64,000 bases of DNA from Firmicutes bacterium UBA3930 (GCA_002385885.1 DGEI01000013.1:124001-188000), one strand, 5' to 3'. Counted from the stretch's first letter, positions 52,908 to 62,269 are shown. Numbers and translations are program-made. Notes: generated by a model not told the origin, from the sequence alone.

Positions 52908-54636
52908 CCTGTTCACCTGTCCTTCCGATTGCATTAAATCTGCATACACTGATACAAAGGCCGCAGCCGTTGCACAATGATTGATCTATTATTACAGCAT
53001 CCTGTTTTTTCTGTATAGCAGGACATCCCAGACGCAGGCAAACGTTGCATTTCCTGCACAAATCCTGGTCTATTTCCACCGGGGCTTTCGGGCTTCTGTC
53101 CAGCAATGCACATGGACGCTGCATTATGATCACCGATGGTTCATCCCTTTGAACCTCTTCTCTGAGTACATTTTCCACCCTGGCAAGATCAAACGGGTCA
53201 ACCACACTTATATGCTTTATACCTACAGCCTCAGCAAGTTTTACCAAATCCAACGGCGGCACTTCATTACCTTTCAGAGTATGCCCGGTGCCAGGATGGT
53301 CCTGATGTCCGGTCATGCCTGTTGTGGAATTATCAAGGATTACAACCGTTGAATTCCCTTGATTGTATACAACATCAATAAGCCCGGTGATACCTGAGTG
53401 TATAAACGTGGAATCCCCAATAACTGCAACAAGCTTACGCCCAAAATCCCTTCCCCGTGCCTTTTCCATACCGTGAGCCATTCCAATACTGGCTCCCATA
53501 CACACGCATGTATCCATCGCTTGCAGAGGTGGTAAAGCTCCTAACGTATAGCATCCGATATCCCCTGTAGCGTGAAGCCCCAGCTTCCTGATGACATAAA
53601 ACACTCCCCGGTGCGGGCAGCCAGGGCACATAACCGGCGGGCGTGCAGGTATTCTCTGCGGCAGCCCTGCCTTTGGGGCCTCTCCCAAAACCTTCTCGGC
53701 TATAATATTGGCACTCAATTCACCCTGTGAGGGAAAAACTTCTTTTCCAATTACAGAAATACCCCAGCTTTTTACCTGTTCTTCAATGACGGGCTGAAGT
53801 TCTTCAATGACATACAGCCTGTCAACTTTAGCTGCAAATGACTCAATGAGCTTTCTTGGCAGCGGATTAATTATGCCCAGTTTAAGAATTGATGCATTGG
53901 GCAGGGCTTCCCTGGCGTATTGATATGTGATACCGCTGGTTATAATTCCGATTGAAGGATCATTCATTTCAATGCGGTTTATCCACATATCGGAGGCAGC
54001 TTCGGCAATATCCTTCATTCTTGTTTTTATTGCCTCCTGCCGTTTTTTGGCCATAGCAGGCATCATTACATTTTTTTCAGGAAGTTTTTTGTATTCTCTT
54101 AAGGGTATGTCATCCCGCCGGCCAAGCACCGCAACACTCTGTGAATGAGAAACACGCGTTGTCATTCTTATTAATATGGGTGTGTCATATTTTTCACTGA
54201 GTTCATACGCAAATTTGACAAAATCAATTGCTTCCTGGCTGTCGGCCGGCTCCAGCATCGGTATCTGAGATGCGCGGGCATAACAACGGCTGTCCTGTTC
54301 ATTCTGGGAACTGTGCATTCCAGGATCGTCGGCTGCTACGATAACAAGACCGGCATTTACACCCGTATAGGAAACTGTAAATAATGGATCAGCTGCTACA
54401 TTGAGGCCAACATGCTTCATAGCAACCATAGCCCTGGCTCCGGCAAATGAAGCCCCAATCGCTACTTCCATGGCTACTTTTTCGTTTGGTGACCATTCAG
54501 CATAAATCTCGTCATATTTTGATGCAGATTCAAGGATTTCGGTACTCGGAGTTCCAGGATATGCGGTTGCAACCTTTACACCTGCTTCATAAGCTCCTCT
54601 GGCAATACCTTCATTCCCTAGTATTAACTTCTTCAC
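52897..54636 (-). CDS. iorA: Indolepyruvate:ferredoxin oxidoreductase, alpha subunit
   Basis: A 579 aa TPP- and Fe-S-dependent subunit. It has VATAYPGTPSTEILESA near the N terminus, MCPGCPHRGVFYVI and GDIGCYTLG as the TPP domain, GDSTFIHSGITGLIDVVYN, and two C-terminal ferredoxin-type cluster motifs (CRKCNVCLRLGCP and CNGCGLCISVCRF). Start taken as GTG 54636, seven nt after GGAG. First gene of iorA-iorB-paaK-ACT. Confidence 0.95.
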   Translation of the reverse strand: MKKLILGNEGIARGAYEAGVKVATAYPGTPSTEILESASKYDEIYAEWSPNEKVAMEVAIGASFAGARAMVAMKHVGLNVAADPLFTVSYTGVNAGLVIVAADDPGMHSSQNEQDSRCYARASQIPMLEPADSQEAIDFVKFAYELSEKYDTPILIRMTTRVSHSQSVAVLGRRDDIPLREYKKLPEKNVMMPAMAKKRQEAIKTRMKDIAEAASDMWINRIEMNDPSIGIITSGITYQYAREALPNASILKLGIINPLPRKLIESFAAKVDRLYVIEELQPVIEEQVKSWGISVIGKEVFPSQGELSANIIAEKVLGEAPKAGLPQRIPARPPVMCPGCPHRGVFYVIRKLGLHATGDIGCYTLGALPPLQAMDTCVCMGASIGMAHGMEKARGRDFGRKLVAVIGDSTFIHSGITGLIDVVYNQGNSTVVILDNSTTGMTGHQDHPGTGHTLKGNEVPPLDLVKLAEAVGIKHISVVDPFDLARVENVLREEVQRDEPSVIIMQRPCALLDRSPKAPVEIDQDLCRKCNVCLRLGCPAIQKKQDAVIIDQSLCNGCGLCISVCRFNAIGRTGEQDER

Positions 54637-54830
54637 ATTATCACTCCATAACACATTTATTGTTTACAAATAGTTATCATTTTTTTGACAGACGTGAATA
54701 ATATACAATAATTCAGCGACTCATCATATTTTAACATTTATTTATACTTATTGATTATAAATCATATTTATCAAAAAAAAAAGCCCTTATACTGATTTTC
54801 GTGATAAGTAATCAGATATGCTGCAGTAAT

Positions 54831-54876
54831 ATAAAAAATGGGCATATCCGAAAAAGATACGCCCATTTTTTATACT
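54831..54876. terminator. Bidirectional terminator after the DUF1540 gene
   Basis: TGGGCATATC pairs with GATACGCCCA (one mismatch), with A6 before and T6 after, so it can act on both strands. It lies just past the stop of the 57 aa gene at 54888. Confidence 0.75.
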
Positions 54877-54887
54877 TTGAACACTTT

Positions 54888-55061
54888 TTATTTTACAACA
54901 AATGTAGCACAATCGGTTTCCTGGGTGTTTCTGGCATTTCTGGGTTGTATTTCGATCTGCTGCGCGCTGCAGCGGTCACCCTCAGTATAATAATGACAGG
55001 TATTAACAACACATTTTACACCTGAAATTGGTGTGTTTCTTTTTTCTACCCGGCCTTGCAT
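54888..55061 (-). CDS. DUF1540 family small cysteine protein
   Basis: A 57 aa protein starting at ATG 55061 with GGGAGG nine nt upstream. Four cysteines (17, 22, 31, 51) fit the DUF1540 pattern: GVKCVVNTCHYYTEGDRC then AQQIEIQP and TDCATF. The family is common in Clostridia and probably binds a metal; its function is unknown. Single-gene unit with its own terminator. Not a SCIFF peptide: it has too few Cys with different spacing. Confidence 0.85.
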   Translation of the reverse strand: MQGRVEKRNTPISGVKCVVNTCHYYTEGDRCSAQQIEIQPRNARNTQETDCATFVVK

Positions 55062-55243
55062 TTGATATACCTCCCTTTAAACAATTCTTTCTTTTAATTA
55101 TCTGTCCGTTGCAGCATTTTTATTCAAATATTCTGCAAAGCAAACTATATCAAGCTATGTGTCAGATATAAAGAATTACACTATTTCCATGGGACCTTAA
55201 ATTTTGCCCGGGGAGGCAGCAACACTCAACCGCATGGAATTGA

Positions 55244-55271
55244 ACAAAAAAAGGAAGGCTTAAAGCCTTCC
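55244..55271 (-). terminator. Terminator of the Gfo/Idh/MocA gene
   Basis: Minus-strand GGAAGGCTTTAAGCCTTCC forms a perfect hairpin followed by T7. Confidence 0.9.
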
Positions 55272-55298
55272 CCTTTATTATTTATACAGGAGGTTGCA

Positions 55299-56399
55299 TT
55301 AGTCAAAGTAAACTGCCTTACCCGTTTGTGCCGACTTGTATATTGCCTCGAGTATTTCGGTTACAATCAGGGCTTGTTCCGGTTTTACCACAGGCTCGGT
55401 GTCGTTAATTATGCTCTCAATCCACAGCCTGGCCTCTTTATCCCCCGGCGTTTCTTCAGCGCTTGCATCATAGAAATCAACACCGGATGCATCAAGTCCG
55501 GGTTTTGTTATATACAGTCTGCCGTATTTTTCACCGTTTATTCGCAAACCGTCCCACATATCCGCCCCGGCCTCAGTACCGCATAGTGTTGTTATAGCCT
55601 CACCAACCTGAAGGGTATTCAGAGCCCAGCTGGATTCCAGTATTATAGAAGCTCCGTTTTTCATTGTAATAAAGCCAAACGCTGAATCTTCAACGGTAAA
55701 TTTGCCGGGATCCCAAGGCCCCCATGCATTAGCGGCGTTTTCTCTGCCGGACAGTTTGTGGTATACGTTTCCCATAACGCTTTTTACCTCGTAGTTGTCC
55801 ATCATCCATAGAGTTAAATCGAGAGCGTGTGTTCCGATATCGATTAACGGACCGCCGCCCTGTTCTTCCTCATTCAGGAAAACTCCCCAGGTAGGAACAG
55901 CTCTACGGCGGACAGCATGAGCTTTTGCAAAATAGATTTCCCCCAGCTCTCCATTCCGGCAGAGAGTGTATAGATACTCGGAATCAGGCCTGTAACGGTT
56001 TTGATACCCGATAGTCAATTTTTTGCCGGTGCGTTTAGCAGTTTCCACCATCTTACGGGCATCGTCAGCGGTTTTAGCCATCGGTTTTTCGCACATAACA
56101 TGTTTGCCGGCTTCAAGAGCATCTGCGGTTATGAATCCATGGGATCTGTTGGGAGTGCAAATATGTACAACATCAATAGACTTATCTTCAAGAAGTTCTC
56201 TGTAATCAGTATACACCTTTGCATCATTGGAACCGTATTCAACGGCGGCTTTTCCGGCCCTTTCCTCAATAATATCACAGAAAGCCACCATTTCAACACA
56301 ATCCAGCCTGGCAAGTCCCGGCATGTGTTTTCCATTGGCTATACCACCGCATCCAATAATACCAACCCTAACTTTGTCCTGGCATCCACATTTTGCCAT
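55299..56399 (-). CDS. Gfo/Idh/MocA family oxidoreductase
   Basis: A 366 aa NAD(P)-dependent sugar or inositol dehydrogenase-like protein. It has the Rossmann start VRVGIIGCGGIANGKHMPGL (residues 10-29), the CEKPMAKTADDA motif with the catalytic-region Lys, and DIGTHALDLTLWMMDNYE in the C-terminal domain. The extreme N terminus (MAKCGCQDK) has two cysteines not usual for the family. Substrate unknown. It is a single gene with its own promoter and terminator. Confidence 0.9.
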   Translation of the reverse strand: MAKCGCQDKVRVGIIGCGGIANGKHMPGLARLDCVEMVAFCDIIEERAGKAAVEYGSNDAKVYTDYRELLEDKSIDVVHICTPNRSHGFITADALEAGKHVMCEKPMAKTADDARKMVETAKRTGKKLTIGYQNRYRPDSEYLYTLCRNGELGEIYFAKAHAVRRRAVPTWGVFLNEEEQGGGPLIDIGTHALDLTLWMMDNYEVKSVMGNVYHKLSGRENAANAWGPWDPGKFTVEDSAFGFITMKNGASIILESSWALNTLQVGEAITTLCGTEAGADMWDGLRINGEKYGRLYITKPGLDASGVDFYDASAEETPGDKEARLWIESIINDTEPVVKPEQALIVTEILEAIYKSAQTGKAVYFD

Positions 56400-56741
56400 A
56401 GCAAACCCTCCTCAAATATCATTAATTAGAATTTTGTTAAATCCCGAAATTAATAGTTTTCAGGATGCTTTATAATCTTTGCCGGTTCTTTCAGTTTTCA
56501 GAACATATATTATACAAAATATGAGATATATATACCAATGTTGCCCGGACATAAACATTTCAGCACGGCCAAATTATCACAGGTATCATCAGGATTATAA
56601 GCCTGTTCTTCTCACTGATAGATACTACCATATTCCATACATGGTTTCAACAGTTTTGGATTTTATTACCTCTCCCTACACTTCTGTTTTTGCAAAAACC
56701 GGCCATTTCCATGGTTTTTCCGCCATTCATGGTTGACAAGC
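56400..56741 (-). promoter_or_regulatory. Promoter region of the Gfo/Idh/MocA gene (342 bp gap)
   Basis: Minus-strand TTGGTA (56533-56538), 18 bp, TATAAT (56509-56514), giving a leader of about 100 nt. The ribosome-binding site is GAGGAGG near the start codon. The rest of the gap has no recognisable gene, RNA or terminator for the glycerate kinase transcript. Confidence 0.55.
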
Positions 56742-57884
56742 CTACTTCACCATCATACCAAGCTTTATGAATCTGAACATGCGGTCGGCTGCATCAATTA
56801 ACAGCTCCCTTCCCCTGGCTATCGCTTCATCAAGCGGCATAGCTGTATTTACAGTTGGCATAATGCTGTATATACCGTAATCATACACCTTCTCAATTTC
56901 CGGCCCCATTCCTCCTACAATAGCAATAACTTTGACACCTTTGGTCATACATCTCTTGGCTAAGCCAACGGGGACTTTTCCGTACACAGATTGTCCGTCA
57001 ATCCTGCCCTCGCCGGTCACAACAAAGTCAACGCCGTCCAGTAAATCCTCAAAACCCACATAGTCAAGAATTGTATCAACACCGGGTTTCAGCGCCGCAT
57101 CAAAAAAGGCAACCAGAGCGGCTCCAAGGCCTCCCGCAGCTCCGGATCCGGGAATCAGGCTCATATCCTTTCCTGTTGTTTCCTTGATAAGCCTTTCATA
57201 ACTTATCATTCCTGATTCCAGGATATCAAAAGTGCTGTCATCGACCCCTTTTTGCGGCCCGTACACAGCGGTAGCGCCATTGGGCCCCGTGAGAGGATTG
57301 GTGACATCGCATATTACGGTAATGGTACTCTCTTTGATCCTGGGATCAACATTGTCCAGGACAATTCTCTTAATTCTGCCCAGTTCCTTGCCTCCAAAGC
57401 CAACCCGACAGTTGTTTTCATCCAAAAATTCAACCCCCAGTGCCTGTGCCGCTCCAATACCGCCATCATTGGTTGCACTGCCTCCAATTCCTATCATAAA
57501 GTCTCTGATTCCCTCATCAAGGGCTGATTTGATTATCTCTCCGGTACCGTATGTAGTGGTGTTTAGCGGATCCTTTTTATGTCCCGGAATCAGCGGAAGT
57601 CCGGAAGCCTGGGCCATTTCGATTACCGCTGTTTTTCCATTGATAATTCCATATTGGGCTTCCACACACATCTCTTTCAATGGCCCCATTACCTTAACAG
57701 TTTTGTATTCGCCATTGAATGCTGTAACCAGACATTCTACCGTTCCCTCGCCTCCATCGGCAATGGGCAGCTTTATTATCTCCAAATCATCAAAAATACG
57801 CCTCGCAGCCTCTTCCAAATGCTGAATTATCTCCTGAGATGAAAAATTGCCTTTAAATGAATCTGGAGCTAATATGATCTTCAT
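56742..57884 (-). CDS. Glycerate kinase (GlxK/GarK family)
   Basis: Phosphorylates D-glycerate, feeding lower glycolysis. The 380 aa length and sequence are typical: IILAPDSFKGNFSSQE at the start, LPIADGGEGTVE, IGIGGSATNDGGIGAAQALG and VVTGEGRIDGQS. It follows the radical SAM gene by 33 nt in the same direction and may be co-transcribed. No other glycerate-metabolism gene is adjacent. Confidence 0.94.
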   Translation of the reverse strand: MKIILAPDSFKGNFSSQEIIQHLEEAARRIFDDLEIIKLPIADGGEGTVECLVTAFNGEYKTVKVMGPLKEMCVEAQYGIINGKTAVIEMAQASGLPLIPGHKKDPLNTTTYGTGEIIKSALDEGIRDFMIGIGGSATNDGGIGAAQALGVEFLDENNCRVGFGGKELGRIKRIVLDNVDPRIKESTITVICDVTNPLTGPNGATAVYGPQKGVDDSTFDILESGMISYERLIKETTGKDMSLIPGSGAAGGLGAALVAFFDAALKPGVDTILDYVGFEDLLDGVDFVVTGEGRIDGQSVYGKVPVGLAKRCMTKGVKVIAIVGGMGPEIEKVYDYGIYSIMPTVNTAMPLDEAIARGRELLIDAADRMFRFIKLGMMVK

Positions 57885-57917
57885 TATTTAACACACCTTT
57901 CTACATCCTTATAATTT

Positions 57918-59297
57918 TTATCTCCAACCGTCTCCAAAATTATCCTCGGAAGCGGCCAGTTCTATCATTATGGCGCATTCTATACGTTTACGCTGCATAA
58001 TGCATGCCAATTCATTGGGAATAAATATACTGCCATTGGAAAAATATGCATTGGCATGACACCCGCCTGAACAATAGTATTTTGCCCAACATTTTTTACA
58101 TTCTTCCTTGGTTATAACATTACACCCTTTAAATTCTTCTGTTATTCCGTTAATATCGTTTATTCCCTCATATACATCGCCTATTATAAACTGTCTCTGT
58201 CCAACAAACTGGTGACAGGGATACAAATGTCCTTCAGGTGACACAGCCAGGTATTCAAAGCCGGCACCGCATGCTATTATCCGCCTTTGAATACATGGCC
58301 CCTTAAACAGATTAAGATTAAAATGATAAAATCTTAACCTGTTGCCGCTTTTTATATACTCAAGATACCTTTTAGCCAGCCTATCGTATTCATCAAGTAT
58401 AGCCGGTATATGTTCCTGTGTTATGTGAAACGGTTCACCGCTTCCTACCACCGGTTCGATTGATACTTCATTAAATCCGAGGCCGGCTATATGAAACACG
58501 TCTTCAGAAAAGTCAAGGTTTTCGCCGGTAAAAGTACCGCGTATAAAATAATCCTTGTTCTTCCTTCCCTTTACCAGTTCCCTTGCCCGGGCTGCAATAT
58601 CCTCATAGCTGCCGCTGCCGTCTCTGTAAAACCTCATTCTGTCATGAACTTCCTGCCTTCCATCCAGGCTTACAACAACATTGTCCATATATTGATTTAT
58701 AAAATCTATGATGTCTTTATCCAGCAATGTGCCATTTGTAGTCAGAGTAAAATGAAATTTTTTTCCGGTATTTTTTTCAATCTCTTTCCCGTACGCAACT
58801 GCTCTCTTCACAACTTCATAATTGATGAGCGGCTCTCCGCCAAAGAAATCAATCTCAATATTTTCCCTGTTTCCTGAGTGCCTGGCCAAAAAATCCACTG
58901 CCCGTAACGCAACATCTTCAGACATGAGTTTATTACCGGTACAGTAATCACCTTTAGAAGCAAAGCAGTACTCACATGCCAGATTACAGCCGTGAGCAAT
59001 ATGAAGGCATAATGCTTTCAGACCATTGTTGTTTTCAAGCTGTTTTAAAAGTGTACTATCATCAGGATCAGGACTGTACAGCATTTGCTGCTCCTTTAGG
59101 CTCTCAATTTCGTCACATGCTTCACTTATAACATCGGCATCAAACATACCGCCGAGCTTTTCCATTACTTCCTGCCCTGACAAATTTTCCGGAAAAGCTT
59201 TAAGAATTTCATAAGTAACTTCATCAATGCTGAATATGCTGCCGCTATTGGCATCAACAGCAATAAAAAATCCATTGTTTTCAAATGCATGTACCAC
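57918..59297 (-). CDS. SCIFF-type radical SAM/SPASM peptide maturase (CteB-like)
   Basis: A 459 aa radical SAM enzyme that should install thioether crosslinks in a Cys-rich ribosomal peptide. It has an N-terminal peptide-binding (RRE-like) region (about 1-75), the radical SAM core with LHIAHGCNLACEYCFASKG (Cys104/108/111), FFGGEPLINYEVV, and a SPASM domain with GPCIQRRIIACGAG, YPCHQFVG, GCNV, CKKCWAKYYCSGGCHAN and ELACIMQ. The whole sequence closely follows the CteB family of SCIFF maturases as I remember it. The SCIFF precursor normally lies just upstream, but the 106 bp gap to the ROK gene holds no such peptide. GGAGGG precedes the start. Confidence 0.88.
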   Translation of the reverse strand: MVHAFENNGFFIAVDANSGSIFSIDEVTYEILKAFPENLSGQEVMEKLGGMFDADVISEACDEIESLKEQQMLYSPDPDDSTLLKQLENNNGLKALCLHIAHGCNLACEYCFASKGDYCTGNKLMSEDVALRAVDFLARHSGNRENIEIDFFGGEPLINYEVVKRAVAYGKEIEKNTGKKFHFTLTTNGTLLDKDIIDFINQYMDNVVVSLDGRQEVHDRMRFYRDGSGSYEDIAARARELVKGRKNKDYFIRGTFTGENLDFSEDVFHIAGLGFNEVSIEPVVGSGEPFHITQEHIPAILDEYDRLAKRYLEYIKSGNRLRFYHFNLNLFKGPCIQRRIIACGAGFEYLAVSPEGHLYPCHQFVGQRQFIIGDVYEGINDINGITEEFKGCNVITKEECKKCWAKYYCSGGCHANAYFSNGSIFIPNELACIMQRKRIECAIMIELAASEDNFGDGWR

Positions 59298-59340
59298 TAA
59301 AGTTTCCCTCCATGTGTTCTGTCCTTTTATGTATTCTTCA

Positions 59341-59372
59341 CAAAATAATTCCTGGATACAACCAGGAATTAT
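59341..59372 (-). terminator. Probable terminator of the ROK kinase gene
   Basis: Minus-strand ATAATTCCTGG pairs with CCAGGAATTAT, followed by TTTG. The T run is short, so read-through into the maturase gene is possible. Confidence 0.6.
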
Positions 59373-59403
59373 TAACGATTATGAATGCTTTCACACTCAT
59401 ATA

Positions 59404-60357
59404 TCACATTATCTTTCCCAGCATGGCTGCACCAACTATACCTGCATCATTGCCCAGCTGTGCAACTGTAATCCTGGTCTGCGGCACACCTTCCAGGGGA
59501 TATACTCTTTGCCTTACCAGTTCACGCAGAGGTTTCAACAGGTATTCTCCTTCCCTGGATATACCTCCGCCAACTGCCACAATCTCCGGTTGAAAAATAT
59601 TGATTATGTTGGCAAGGCCTTCAGCAACATATTTTATGTACTTAGCAACCAGCTCCTGCCCGGTCCTGTCCCCTTGCTTTGCAGCATCGAAGGCAGTTTT
59701 TGCATTGATCTGTGATAAATCATTATTAACAAGCTTATTGATCAAAGAATCAGGATTGGCAACAGCTGCATCTTTCGTCTGACGTATCAATGCGGTGGCT
59801 GATGCATAGGACTCCCAGCAGCCTTTCCTTCCGCATTTGCACTGTTCCCCGTCTACAACGATTACCATATGTCCTATTTCAGCCGCAGCATTGTTAAAAC
59901 CGCTGTATACTTTCCCGTTTATTATAATCCCGCCGCCAATACCCGTACCAAGAGTAACAGTCACAGAATGCTTTGCACCTTTACAGGCGCCTGCCATGTT
60001 TTCACCCAGGGCGGCTGCATTGGCATCATTATCGAGGTATACCGGGAGATCAACATATTTTTGTATTCCTGCCCTTATAGGTACGTTCCTGAATTTCAGA
60101 TTACTTGCATATATAAGGATCCCCTCATCACAATTCGGGGCACCCGGGCTCCCTACACCTATCGCTTTCACATCGTCAATTGAAATACCTGAATCCTTTA
60201 TTACCTTAAGAGTCAGCATTGCCATATCATATATAATCTCAGGGTATTCCCTGTCGCTCAACGTAGGTACACTGTCTTTATGTATTATATTTCCCTGATC
60301 ATCAACAAGCCCGGCTGCTATATTTGTCCCGCCCAGATCAATACCAACATAATACAA
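59404..60357 (-). CDS. ROK family glucokinase
   Basis: A 317 aa sugar kinase with YYVGIDLGGTNIAAGLVDDQ at the N terminus (ATP phosphate loop), VTLGTGIGGGIIINGK, the ROK zinc motif CKCGRKGCWESYAS, and AVGGGISREGEYL. Likely phosphorylates glucose. The start is ambiguous: TTG 60357 lies 10 nt after AGGAGG, TTG 60363 lies 4 nt after; the first has the better spacing. An upstream ATG lacks a ribosome-binding site. Confidence 0.92.
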   Translation of the reverse strand: MYYVGIDLGGTNIAAGLVDDQGNIIHKDSVPTLSDREYPEIIYDMAMLTLKVIKDSGISIDDVKAIGVGSPGAPNCDEGILIYASNLKFRNVPIRAGIQKYVDLPVYLDNDANAAALGENMAGACKGAKHSVTVTLGTGIGGGIIINGKVYSGFNNAAAEIGHMVIVVDGEQCKCGRKGCWESYASATALIRQTKDAAVANPDSLINKLVNNDLSQINAKTAFDAAKQGDRTGQELVAKYIKYVAEGLANIINIFQPEIVAVGGGISREGEYLLKPLRELVRQRVYPLEGVPQTRITVAQLGNDAGIVGAAMLGKIM

Positions 60358-60550
60358 CTCCAATATACCTCCTCTTCTGCAGCTGATAACTAAATAATAC
60401 AATATTTTTATCTATAAAGCAATTTAAACGCTGTATTTTTTATTCAAGTTTCCACAGCCAGAAATGATGGTTTAATACTGCAATAATACCGGTGTTGCAC
60501 CCGGCGTAACAGACGTGGTGGAACCGTTGACAGCCGGCTTATATTTTAAA

Positions 60551-61360
60551 TCAATACCTATTAATCAGCCTGTTGATCCTGTATTCTGTGCTTTCCTTAT
60601 ATATATCCGGATTTACCAGGTATTCATTAAGCACAGGAACCGCATCGGGAAGGTAGCGGCGGTATATATATTTCAATCTCCGGACTACGCCAGAATAGGG
60701 ATTAAGAAAATCCGTCATAATTTCATTAATGCCGGATTCGTGAAGGGTATATAATAATGACGATAAAGCTTCTTCGGTGTCGGTTATCCCCGGCAGTACA
60801 GGTGATATAAAAACCCATACGGGTATGCCGGCCTTTGCCAGTTCTTTTGCTGCAGATATGCGCATTTGCGGCAGTGAGGCGCCCGGCTCCAGTATCCGTG
60901 CAATTTTGGGGTTCATTGTGGTTATGGAAAACCCGGCTTTACACATATTCAGCTGACTTAGTATTGAAATATCCCTTTTTACAAGGGCAGATTTTGTCAG
61001 AATATGAACCTCAAGCATCTGGTAATCAGCCAGAAGCTCCAGTATAGATCTGGTTACCTTATACCTGGCTTCATCAGGCTGATAAGCATCGGTTACCGTT
61101 CCGATCAATACTTTACCCCCAGGTTTTTTACGGCTTTTCAGCTGTTTTGACAGTATGTAAGCTGCATTTATCTTTATATCAACAAAATAACCCCATTTTT
61201 CCCTGTGGTTGGAAAAGCGGCTCATAAACGATGCATAACAATAATGACAGCCATGGGAACAGCCGGTATACGGATTTATACAATAATCAAAGCCCCTGAT
61301 GCCGGTTTTGCCAAGTATGGATTTGCACAACACCTCTCTGCGGACTATTGATGGCGACAC
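60551..61360 (-). CDS. SPL-family radical SAM protein
   Basis: A 269 aa radical SAM protein related to spore photoproduct lyase-like (Rv2578c/PA0069 type) enzymes. It has INPYTGCSHGCHYCYASFMS with CxxxCxxC at Cys34/38/41, VLIGTVTDAYQPDEARY, HILTKSALVKRDI and VWVFISPVLPGITD. It is shorter than true SplB and lacks an obvious C-terminal photoproduct-binding extension, so it is not assigned as the repair lyase. Start GTG 61360 with GGGGGAG upstream. Function unknown. Confidence 0.85.
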   Translation of the reverse strand: MSPSIVRREVLCKSILGKTGIRGFDYCINPYTGCSHGCHYCYASFMSRFSNHREKWGYFVDIKINAAYILSKQLKSRKKPGGKVLIGTVTDAYQPDEARYKVTRSILELLADYQMLEVHILTKSALVKRDISILSQLNMCKAGFSITTMNPKIARILEPGASLPQMRISAAKELAKAGIPVWVFISPVLPGITDTEEALSSLLYTLHESGINEIMTDFLNPYSGVVRRLKYIYRRYLPDAVPVLNEYLVNPDIYKESTEYRINRLINRY

Positions 61361-61583
61361 ATTCGCTCCCCCTTAGCATAAAGAATAAGTAAACAAGCAA
61401 TATAAACAGGAATAAATGCATTTTTTAAATGGATCAAATCATGCAAAATATTGATTCCATGCTTTATATGTAAAATATTATATCATAATAATCAACAGGC
61501 CTGATAAGGAGATATGCAGTTCTTAAATAAAATGCTGTAAATTTTTCAAGTGGTAAAAATTGGCTAAACGCATAAATGCTAAA

Positions 61584-61617
61584 AATAATCAGCCCGCAAA
61601 GCATTGAGCTATGCGGG
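61584..61617 (-). terminator. Possible terminator of tRNA cluster 2
   Basis: Minus-strand CCCGCATAGC pairs with GCTTTGCGGG (one mismatch), with a T5 run about 8 nt beyond the stem. Confidence 0.5.
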
Positions 61618-61619
61618 TT

Positions 61620-61696
61620 TGGTGCGCCCAGCAGGATTCGAACCTGCGGCCTCCAGATTCGAAGTCTGTCACTCTATCCAGCTGAGCTATGGGCGC
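61620..61696 (-). tRNA. tRNA-Arg (anticodon TCG)
   Basis: Acceptor GCGCCCA/TGGGCGC, anticodon loop CTTCGAA, encoded CCA. Last gene of the seven-tRNA cluster. Confidence 0.96.
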
Positions 61697-61703
61697 ATAT
61701 AAT

Positions 61704-61778
61704 TGGAGCGGGAGACGGGATTCGAACCCGCGACATTCGCCTTGGCAAGGCGACGCTCTACCACTGAGCCACTCCCGC
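61704..61778 (-). tRNA. tRNA-Gly (anticodon GCC)
   Basis: Identical over 75 bp to the tRNA-Gly at 23716-23790; anticodon loop TTGCCAA, encoded CCA. Confidence 0.97.
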
Positions 61779-61820
61779 GTCCTGTAATATATATTGCTTT
61801 ATACAATTTTATATTTTCTC

Positions 61821-61905
61821 TGGTGCGGGCGAAGAGATTTGAACTCCCACGCCGTATGGCACTAGATCCTAAGTCTAGCGCGTCTGCCAGTTCCGCCACG
61901 CCCGC
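61821..61905 (-). tRNA. tRNA-Leu (anticodon TAG)
   Basis: Class II tRNA with long variable arm, acceptor GCGGGCG/CGCCCGC, anticodon loop CTTAGGA, encoded CCA. Confidence 0.97.
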
Positions 61906-62012
61906 ATATTACCATTTCTTATTCATTACCTATAATATCAATAAAAGTTGTTCTACACAAAGGTAAACAACATAATCAACCATTTTGATTATTATGGTAA
62001 TGAATCATATAA

Positions 62013-62087
62013 TGGCTGGGGCGGCAGGATTCGAACCTACGCATGCGGGAGTCAAAGTCCCGTGCCTTACCGCTTGGCTACGCCCCA
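62013..62087 (-). tRNA. tRNA-Gln (anticodon TTG)
   Basis: Acceptor TGGGGCG/CGCCCCA, anticodon loop CTTTGAC, encoded CCA. Confidence 0.96.
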
Positions 62088-62097
62088 GTAAAAAAAA

Positions 62098-62175
62098 TGG
62101 GGTGGGTAGTGGGACTTGAACCCACGACCTCCAGAGCCACAATCTGGCGCTCTAACCAGCTGAACTATACCCACC
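62098..62175 (-). tRNA. tRNA-His (anticodon GTG)
   Basis: Acceptor GTGGGTA/TACCCAC with the extra 5' G (position -1) opposite the C discriminator, anticodon loop TTGTGGC, encoded CCA. Confidence 0.96.
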
Positions 62176-62185
62176 ATAAAGCCAA

Positions 62186-62262
<77 letters not shown>

Positions 62263-62269
62263 ATATAAT

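Noticed and set aside
52981..53352. Plus-strand frames inside iorA (and many similar long antisense frames in cinA, ftsK, gerA, his genes and others)
   Set aside because: Shadows of strongly supported coding sequence; no ribosome-binding sites or family signatures.
54888..55061. DUF1540 peptide as the missing SCIFF precursor
   Set aside because: It has four cysteines with DUF1540 spacing and not the six closely spaced C-terminal cysteines of SCIFF, and it is 3 kb from the maturase.
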